Program-made: the position numbers and the translations under genes
Notes under the pieces: generated by a model
What the model was told of the DNA's origin: nothing
The model's database searches: none
The model's input: only the letters and a program-made list of their open reading frames with translations
Shown here: positions 58,394 to 64,000 of the stretch, piece by piece
Position numbering within the stretch: the first letter of the stretch is position 1
How the letters are laid out: the number at the start of each line of letters is the position of its first letter
NCBI GenBank assembly: GCA_001804805.1
Contig: MHBH01000073.1
Coordinates: 1 to 64,000 of the forward strand
Direction: 5' to 3'
DNA: 64,000 nt
DNA from: Lentisphaerae bacterium GWF2_49_21
Lineage (GTDB): Bacteria; Verrucomicrobiota; Lentisphaeria; Victivallales; GWF2-50-93

Positions 58394-58406
58394 TATTTGG
58401 AGAGAC

Positions 58407-59165
58407 ATGAATACCGATATGGAAAAAGTCTACTCGATTATTCCTGCCAGAGGAGGGAGCAAAGGTGTTCCCGGGAAAAATATCAAACCTCTAAAGGGGC
58501 ATCCTTTGATAGCCTACAGTATTGCCGCCGCTAGGCTTTCCAAAACTATTGACAGGGTGATCGTTTCTACGGATTCGGCAGAAATAGCTGAAATCTCGAT
58601 GAATTATGGCGCGGAGGTGCCTTTCATCAGGCCTGCAGAATTCGCAAAGGACAACTCATCCGACAGGGATTTCATGGTCCATGCGATCCAATGGTTCGAA
58701 TCAAATGAAAAGATGATACCTGAATACTGGGTCCACCTGCGTCCCACGACACCTTTGAGGGATTCCTCTCTGGTTGATGAAGCGATAGGAATCATCCGGA
58801 AAAATAAGAATGCTACCTCGTTGAGGTCAGGACATGAGGCTACCGAATCCCCGTTCAAGTGGTTTCTGGCCGATGAAAAGGGATTCTTCGTCCCTTTCAG
58901 GTCTCCGGAAGGGAAGGACTATTCGAATATGCCAAGACAGATGTGTCCTAAGGTTTACATCCCTGACGGATATGTTGATATACTTCTTAGCTCCGTAATT
59001 GCCGGAGGGGAAAGCATACACGGAAGGAATATCCATGGATATATAAGCCCGTATTGCGTGGAAGTTGATTCGCAGAACGACTTCGACATCCTTGAATACG
59101 CTCTTGGCAGGAAAAGTTCGCCAATATTGGATTATCTCAATAATAATTATAAAGGAAAGGAATGA
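58407..59165 (+). CDS. neuA: CMP-N-acylneuraminate cytidylyltransferase family protein
   Basis: A 252-residue cytidylyltransferase that activates a nonulosonic acid to its CMP form. IIPARGGSKGVPGKNIKPL (about 8-26) is the CTP-binding loop; VIVSTDSAEIAEI, then HLRPTTPLRDSSLVDEAI follow as in NeuA. Asp in VEVDSQNDFDILE near the C-terminus would bind metal. GGAGAG precedes the ATG. It is the expected partner of the NeuB-like synthase. Confidence 0.9.
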   Translation: MNTDMEKVYSIIPARGGSKGVPGKNIKPLKGHPLIAYSIAAARLSKTIDRVIVSTDSAEIAEISMNYGAEVPFIRPAEFAKDNSSDRDFMVHAIQWFESNEKMIPEYWVHLRPTTPLRDSSLVDEAIGIIRKNKNATSLRSGHEATESPFKWFLADEKGFFVPFRSPEGKDYSNMPRQMCPKVYIPDGYVDILLSSVIAGGESIHGRNIHGYISPYCVEVDSQNDFDILEYALGRKSSPILDYLNNNYKGKE

Positions 59166-59168
59166 TTT

Positions 59169-60542
59169 ATGGCTGGGCACGGATTCAGCTTCAAACCAGT
59201 CAAGGTTCCGAAGGTAAATACAAAACACAGGAGGATTGCAACATCCTTGCCGGTTCCTCAAAGCCTGCCGCTTCTGAGGAAAATAGAGAAGTATGAGACA
59301 AGGGCGATGCACGGACAGCTTCCTATAGTGTGGAAAAAGGCGTTGGGATTTTCGGTTGAAGACTTCTGGGGGAACAAATGGATTGACTTTACATCCACCA
59401 TATTCGTCACTAATTCAGGTCATGGGAACAGGAAGATAATAGCAGAACTCAAGAAGCAGATTTCAAGTCCGCTTCTTCATACTTATACATTTGCATCTGA
59501 AATCAGGGCGAAATACCTCGAGCTGCTCATCAGGAGCACCCCGGGGCAGTTCGAGAAGGCATTTCTGCTTTCCGCCGGCACTGAAGCTACGGAATGTGCC
59601 CTCAAACTGATGAGGCTTAATGCATCAAAGACAGGCAAGAGGCGCCCCGGAATCATAGGATTCGAGGGAAACTGGCATGGTCGGACAATGGGGGCGCAGA
59701 TGATGAGCTATAATCCTGCCCAGAAAGAGTGGATCGGGTTCCAGGATCCGAATATCTTCCATCTTCCGTTTCCATATCCATGGAGGAAGGAAGCCATGCA
59801 AAATCCAAGGGGTTATTTCCGCAAAGGCATAAATCAGCTCATGAAGGAAAAGGGATTGTTGCCAAAAAAGGATATCTGTGGTTTCATGATAGAGACGTTC
59901 CAAGGATGGGGAGCGGTTTTCTATCCGATGGAGTTTATGAAGGAACTAGAACGTTTTGCCAGGGAGAACGGCATATTGATCGCATTTGATGAAATGCAAT
60001 CCGGTTTTGGCAGGACAGGAAAACTTTTTGGATATATGAATTATGGAATTGAGCCCGATCTGCTCTGCTGTGGAAAAGGAGCAAGCTCAAGCCTACCTCT
60101 TTCGATCGTTCTTGGAAGTAAGGAGATCATGGACCTTCCTGATATCGGATCCATGAGCTCAACCCATTCAGCAAATCCACTGAGCTGTGCCGCAGGATAC
60201 GGGAATCTCAAATCCCTCTTTGAAGACAACCTCATCAGGAAATCTGAAGGACTTGGAAGACTGTTCCATCATGAGCTGGATAAGATAAAGGGAAGATTCC
60301 CAGAGCATCTTGCTTACATAAACGGAAAGGGCCTTCTGGCAGGACTTGTTTTCTGGGACAAGAAAGGAAATCCTCTCTCTTCCCTATGCGACAGGATTGC
60401 TGAACTTTGCATGCAGAGAGGACTTCTTGTAGTCCATACAGGGCGCGAATCCATAAAACTTGCTCCACCCCTGTGTATTACAAAGGCGGCCCTGCATGAA
60501 GGATTGGAAGTGCTGGAAAGCTCCATCAGGGATTCCATCTGA
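59169..60542 (+). CDS. Class III PLP-dependent aminotransferase
   Basis: A 457-residue fold-type I aminotransferase of the acetylornithine/GABA class. FDEMQSGFGRTG contains the Asp that contacts PLP, and Lys303 in CCGKGASSS is the Schiff-base lysine. LLSAGTEATECALKLMRL and GFEGNWHGRTMGAQ are further class III motifs. Its place between neuA and a VOC protein suggests that it introduces an amino group into a sugar or acyl side chain. Ordinary amino-acid metabolism is also possible. It starts 3 bp after the neuA stop with AAAGGA upstream. Confidence 0.9.
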   Translation: MAGHGFSFKPVKVPKVNTKHRRIATSLPVPQSLPLLRKIEKYETRAMHGQLPIVWKKALGFSVEDFWGNKWIDFTSTIFVTNSGHGNRKIIAELKKQISSPLLHTYTFASEIRAKYLELLIRSTPGQFEKAFLLSAGTEATECALKLMRLNASKTGKRRPGIIGFEGNWHGRTMGAQMMSYNPAQKEWIGFQDPNIFHLPFPYPWRKEAMQNPRGYFRKGINQLMKEKGLLPKKDICGFMIETFQGWGAVFYPMEFMKELERFARENGILIAFDEMQSGFGRTGKLFGYMNYGIEPDLLCCGKGASSSLPLSIVLGSKEIMDLPDIGSMSSTHSANPLSCAAGYGNLKSLFEDNLIRKSEGLGRLFHHELDKIKGRFPEHLAYINGKGLLAGLVFWDKKGNPLSSLCDRIAELCMQRGLLVVHTGRESIKLAPPLCITKAALHEGLEVLESSIRDSI

Positions 60543-60543
60543 C

Positions 60544-60990
60544 ATGATAAAGACAGTCAAAATCAGGCACTTTGGCATAGTTGTAAAGGATATGGAGAAA
60601 TCCTTAATATTCTACAGGGATCTGCTTGGGCTTAATATTGTCGCCGACAATATGGAAACAGGGGATTTTATTGACAGAATATTAGGTCTCAAGGAAGTCG
60701 AAGTACATACGGTAAAGCTGGGTGTTTCCAAGGATAGCACGTTAGTGGAACTACTTGAATTCAAATCACATAATGGCGTAACATCAGCCAAAAACCGGAT
60801 TTATGATATGGGGCCAAGGCATTTGGCAATCGAGGTTGAGGATATCGATTCGGCATATCGTTCCCTGGTCGACAAGGGGATCAGTTTCATATCGGCCCCT
60901 GAAATCGCACCTGAAGGCAGGGCAAAGGTGGCTTTCTGCCATGATCCGGATGGAATGCCTGTGGAAATAGTACAAGTCATTGGAAGGTGA
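60544..60990 (+). CDS. VOC (glyoxalase-like) family protein
   Basis: A 148-residue two-domain VOC protein: IRHFGIVVKDMEKSLIFYRDLLG at the N-terminus, whose His is a metal ligand (RHFGIVV), a Glu in VELLEF, PRHLAIEVED and a C-terminal CHDPDGMPVEIVQV with Glu. The fold can epimerise, isomerise or cleave small substrates. It begins one base after the aminotransferase stop (TGACATG), so the two are cotranscribed. A sugar epimerase role is inference. Confidence 0.85.
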   Translation: MIKTVKIRHFGIVVKDMEKSLIFYRDLLGLNIVADNMETGDFIDRILGLKEVEVHTVKLGVSKDSTLVELLEFKSHNGVTSAKNRIYDMGPRHLAIEVEDIDSAYRSLVDKGISFISAPEIAPEGRAKVAFCHDPDGMPVEIVQVIGR

Positions 60991-60993
60991 ATT

Positions 60994-61800
60994 ATGGCTG
61001 GTAAAGGTTTAAGCGGACTTGCGAACATCAATATTGAGCTTACCAGCAGATGCAACAAGAACTGCTGGATCTGCGGACGACGCAAGGTTGAAAGGGACAT
61101 GCCCGAACTTGCGCTGAAGTATGGAGACATGCCTTTTGAACTGGTCAGGAAGATCGTAAGGCAGTTGCCGAGGAACGTGGTGGTGCAGCTGCACAACAAT
61201 GGAGAGCCTCTCCTTTATCCTGAATTTGGAAAGGCGGTCGCTCTATTCAAAAACCAGATAACCAATATAGTCACCAACGGAAAACTTCTGCTTGAGAAGG
61301 CCGATGAGATCATAGGGAATCTTGACACCATGGCGATATCAGTCTTCGAGAAGGATCCCGAAGCCGATGAGCAATTTAGAATCATTGAAAAGTTCTTTGA
61401 GATCAAGAGGGACAGGAAACCTTATACGATCCTGCGTCTCAATGGAGATGTAGATGAAGCCAGATATCAGAAATTCGGGTCTGTCTTCGCGAAAAGGGCT
61501 CTCCATGCAGCTATGGGAAGCTTCAGTTATAAGAAGGCAAGCCCCACGGTCCCTGAAATAGGGATATGCCTGGACTTTCTCCATCATCTTGCCATAAACA
61601 GCCTAGGGGAAGTGTCAATATGCGTAAGATTCGATCCTAAGAGGCTTGGGGTCATAGGGAATGTGAATACCCAGACGCTTGATGATATATGGAACAGTGA
61701 TAAAAGATTGAAATGGCTTGGACTTCACAAATCAGGTAAAAGAAAAAATATTCCATTGTGCTCCTTTTGTGAATTTTGGGGAGTCCCGACAGGAGTATGA
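60994..61800 (+). CDS. Radical SAM protein
   Basis: A 268-residue radical SAM enzyme. The cluster-binding CNKNCWIC (Cys20, Cys24, Cys27) is of the CxxxCxxC type; NNGEPLL and VTNGKLL are the following SAM-binding motifs. The C-terminal third has ICLDFLHHLAINSLGEVSIC and PLCSFCEFWG, a short SPASM-like Cys-rich end that could bind a second cluster. It lies between the VOC protein and the ABC exporter, with GAAGGTG before the ATG. It may modify a sugar or a lipid carrier; the substrate is unknown. Confidence 0.88.
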   Translation: MAGKGLSGLANINIELTSRCNKNCWICGRRKVERDMPELALKYGDMPFELVRKIVRQLPRNVVVQLHNNGEPLLYPEFGKAVALFKNQITNIVTNGKLLLEKADEIIGNLDTMAISVFEKDPEADEQFRIIEKFFEIKRDRKPYTILRLNGDVDEARYQKFGSVFAKRALHAAMGSFSYKKASPTVPEIGICLDFLHHLAINSLGEVSICVRFDPKRLGVIGNVNTQTLDDIWNSDKRLKWLGLHKSGKRKNIPLCSFCEFWGVPTGV

Positions 61801-61826
61801 AAGGGCAGTAGCATTTAAATATATTT

Positions 61827-63539
61827 ATGTTTGATATATTAAAGAAAATCTGGTCGATACTTAATCCAAAGGAAAGAATTACTGCGGTTCTAATCTTTGT
61901 TTTGATGATATTTAGTGCGGCTCTCGAAATTGTCGGGATTGGGCTAATTATGCCGGTCATTGCTTTATTGTCAAAACCAGAGTTGATTGATCATAATAGA
62001 TTTTTTAAAATCATCCATGATTTTGTCAATCCCGAATCTACAAAAAGCTTCATTATTATACTTTCCGTGAGTCTTATAATACTTTATATACTAAAAAATA
62101 TATTTATGATGTGGTTTACATTATATCAAAGTAAATTTATCTTTAATAAAACATCGGAATTGTCAAACAAGCTATATGAGAATTATATCAATGCTCGATA
62201 TTCATTTCATCTAAAAAACAATTCTACCCATCTTCTCAATAATTTAAATCAAATAAGTGGAATCGGAATCGGAATACTTCTTCCCTTTATGATCCTCTTG
62301 ACAGAAGGGATTGTAGCCTTTTCAATAATATTGCTCTTATTTCTTATGAATCCAATAATAACATTAAGTGTATCCGGAATAGGATCTGTTATTATTGCAA
62401 CGTCATACCTGCTTTTAAAGAAAATAAATTATCAGCTTGGTGAAAGAATTAGATTTCATGGAGCATATGTGTTTCAATTTGCCATGCAGGGATTTGAGGC
62501 TATAAAGGAATGCAAGGTTCGCAACAAAGAAACATATTTTTGTAATGAATATAGGAGGCATCTGTTTTTAAGGAATGATGCTATGGCATTGAGCAATGCG
62601 CAGGTCAATTATCCTCGTTTCTTCATAGAGGCTCTTGTCATAGTAATTGGACTTTCTACCTTGATAATTCTTCTTGAATTTGGAAATACGAATGAATCTG
62701 CATTACTTACATTATCATTGTTTAGTGTTTGCCTTTTGAGAATCATGCCATCAATGAGCCGTATTCAATACAACATGACAATTATTCGTCAAAATCTTTA
62801 CACATTTAATGAACTATATCACGATCTTACATCATTTCAGATTGATAAACGGCATAATGATGGCGACCCCATTGTTTTAAATGATACGATTCTTATAGAC
62901 AATATATCTTTTTCATATCGAGATGAATCAACGCCTATATTTAAAGATTATTCCCTTTCCATCAAAAAATATTCATCAGTAGTATTTATGGGAACAACGG
63001 GATCTGGGAAAACAACATTAATAGATATTATATTGGGATTACTGAAACCTCATCAAGGTGTTATTCGAGTTGATGGAAGAAACATTGAAGAAAATATTTC
63101 CTCCTGGCAGATAAAAATTGGTTATGTACCACAATTTATTTATCTTATGGATAGTACGATTAAAAATAATGTTGCTTTTGGTGTAAAACCTGAAGAAATT
63201 AATGATGAACGTGTAAGAGAATGCCTTAAAACAGCACAAATCATCGATTTTATTGATTCACAGAAAGATAGGCTCAATACTATGGTGGGAGAGAAAGGTG
63301 TAAGGTTATCAGGTGGACAGAGACAAAGAATAGGAATAGCCAGGGCATTGTATCATCAACCTGAAGTATTGATTCTCGATGAGGCTACATCTGCTCTTGA
63401 CAACGAGACTGAAAAAGCATTTATAGATGCTGTTAATGTCTTGAAGGGAAAGATTACAATTATAATGATAGCTCATCATCTTGCAAGTGCGAAACACTGT
63501 GACAGGATCATAGAAATAAATGGTTTAAATAAGGACTGA
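61827..63539 (+). CDS. ABC transporter with fused permease and ATPase domains
   Basis: A 570-residue exporter half-transporter. Six membrane helices span about 20-320, followed by an ATPase domain with Walker A GTTGSGKTT (about 386-394), the signature LSGGQRQRIGIARAL and Walker B VLILDEATSALD. Such type IV exporters flip lipids, lipid-linked sugars or export polymers; its place in a polysaccharide locus supports a lipid-linked sugar. The base composition from here on is visibly AT-richer than in the preceding 60 kb, suggesting later acquisition. There is no clear Shine-Dalgarno site. Confidence 0.92.
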   Translation: MFDILKKIWSILNPKERITAVLIFVLMIFSAALEIVGIGLIMPVIALLSKPELIDHNRFFKIIHDFVNPESTKSFIIILSVSLIILYILKNIFMMWFTLYQSKFIFNKTSELSNKLYENYINARYSFHLKNNSTHLLNNLNQISGIGIGILLPFMILLTEGIVAFSIILLLFLMNPIITLSVSGIGSVIIATSYLLLKKINYQLGERIRFHGAYVFQFAMQGFEAIKECKVRNKETYFCNEYRRHLFLRNDAMALSNAQVNYPRFFIEALVIVIGLSTLIILLEFGNTNESALLTLSLFSVCLLRIMPSMSRIQYNMTIIRQNLYTFNELYHDLTSFQIDKRHNDGDPIVLNDTILIDNISFSYRDESTPIFKDYSLSIKKYSSVVFMGTTGSGKTTLIDIILGLLKPHQGVIRVDGRNIEENISSWQIKIGYVPQFIYLMDSTIKNNVAFGVKPEEINDERVRECLKTAQIIDFIDSQKDRLNTMVGEKGVRLSGGQRQRIGIARALYHQPEVLILDEATSALDNETEKAFIDAVNVLKGKITIIMIAHHLASAKHCDRIIEINGLNKD

Positions 63540-63586
63540 CTCTAAGTAAAAATAGTTATTATAAAAGTATAAAAATGGAATAATAT

Positions 63587-64000
63587 ATGAATATGCATAA
63601 ATGGCTTGACGAAACAAATAAATTAAACACACTACTTTCTTCATTGTGTTTTACTGATAAAAATAGAGATAATATTGATGTTGACCTTGCCTTCAAATTA
63701 TGGTACGAATTAACAATTAAACTAAAAAATGATTCAAGAACAATTTATCTTATTGGAAATGGTGCAAGTGCTTCAATGGCCAGTCATTTTTCAGCAGACT
63801 TGGCGAAAAATGCTGGATTACATACGGAAGTATTTTCAGATTTGTCTCTGATAACGGCCATTTCAAATGATGTAGGATATGAGCATGTTTTTGCTGAACC
63901 TCTGAAGAGAAGAGGCAAAAAAGGCGATATTTTGGTAGCTATTAGCAGTTCAGGGAGATCTCCCAATATTATCCGTGCTGTCAGAATGGCTTCTAAATTA
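63587..64000 (+). CDS. SIS-domain phosphosugar isomerase, GmhA-like (cut by window end)
   Basis: The first 138 residues of a SIS-domain protein. IYLIGNGASASMASHFSADL (glycine-rich SIS loop with Ser cluster), SDLSLITAISNDVGYEHVF and ILVAISSSGRSPNIIRAV match GmhA, the sedoheptulose-7-phosphate isomerase. Metal-binding His of GmhA is expected at SHF. The gene continues beyond the window. It is AT-rich like the ABC exporter and belongs to the same polysaccharide segment; a heptose or related sugar precursor is suggested. Confidence 0.85.
   Translation, partial: MNMHKWLDETNKLNTLLSSLCFTDKNRDNIDVDLAFKLWYELTIKLKNDSRTIYLIGNGASASMASHFSADLAKNAGLHTEVFSDLSLITAISNDVGYEHVFAEPLKRRGKKGDILVAISSSGRSPNIIRAVRMASKL

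Noticed and set aside
1-64000. CRISPR arrays, rRNA or tRNA genes, prophage or integrase genes
   Set aside because: I saw no regularly spaced direct repeats with unique spacers, no T-loop/anticodon pattern and no integrase or transposase. A tRNA scan was not possible by eye, so a tRNA could still be missed.

Overview
The window reads as a chromosomal piece of a Gram-negative bacterium. Lipoproteins with lipoboxes, an ornithine-lipid acyltransferase pair, a SurA/PrsA-like isomerase and a nonulosonic-acid/GDP-sugar polysaccharide locus all point that way. The mix of a uroporphyrinogen-decarboxylase-family enzyme next to a PocR/AraC regulator, several zinc polyol dehydrogenases, glycoside hydrolases without partners and very repeat-rich spacers suggests the Planctomycetota-Verrucomicrobiota-Lentisphaerota group, perhaps a Lentisphaerota/Victivallales-like organism. 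That placement is inference and only moderately secure.

Layout. (1) 0.1-8.8 kb: a seven-gene minus-strand catabolic operon (etfB, etfA, FAD-linked 2-hydroxyacid dehydrogenase, zinc dehydrogenase, PHP-domain protein, second zinc dehydrogenase, class II aldolase), divergent from a DeoR-type regulator across a large inverted repeat. (2) 8.8-17.2 kb: a membrane C39-like peptidase, a gene remnant, a Phd/ParE-type toxin-antitoxin pair, a lipoprotein, a 1770-residue secreted GH64-like protein with many beta domains, and a LysM lipoprotein. (3) 17.4-23.0 kb: two glycoside hydrolases and an amidohydrolase. (4) 23.1-34.0 kb: envelope and housekeeping genes (lytic transglycosylase, DUF3047, LysE-type exporter, OlsB/OlsA-like acyltransferases, a CobS-like protein lacking its acidic motifs, argS, two membrane hydrolases, a peptidyl-prolyl isomerase, an epimerase and a Fic protein with a palindromic operator). 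(5) 34.1-38.5 kb: nucleoside hydrolase, beta-hydroxyacid dehydrogenase, PocR/AraC regulator and a UroD-family enzyme. (6) 38.9-47.8 kb: a GT2 plus TPR glycosyltransferase pair, rsmD, a NIF3-like protein, a site-2 protease, xseA, an AmpG-like MFS, prmA and a TauE/SafE protein. (7) 47.8-64 kb: a surface-polysaccharide locus (epimerase, GT2, gmd, fcl, neuB, methyltransferase, neuA, class III aminotransferase, VOC protein, radical SAM, ABC exporter, a GmhA-like gene cut by the window end), interleaved with intact and decayed toxin-antitoxin modules.

How the genes work together. The first operon looks like oxidation of a polyol or hydroxyacid with electrons passed to ETF. The last locus builds GDP-fucose and a CMP-activated nonulosonate-like sugar for the cell surface. 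The unusual wHTH-Rossmann-nucleotidyltransferase protein next to HepT sits inside that locus and may couple its regulation to a toxin-antitoxin pair.

The most striking sequence-level signal is a 13-bp palindrome, TGCG-N5-CGCA (best form TGCGAAATTCGCA). I counted 30 copies by eye, all inside genes and 27 of them in the same reading frame, where about one would be expected by chance. Spacers carry several dispersed palindrome families, some supplying stop codons or placing a Shine-Dalgarno sequence in a hairpin loop. I saw no rRNA, tRNA or CRISPR array; all reading was by eye.
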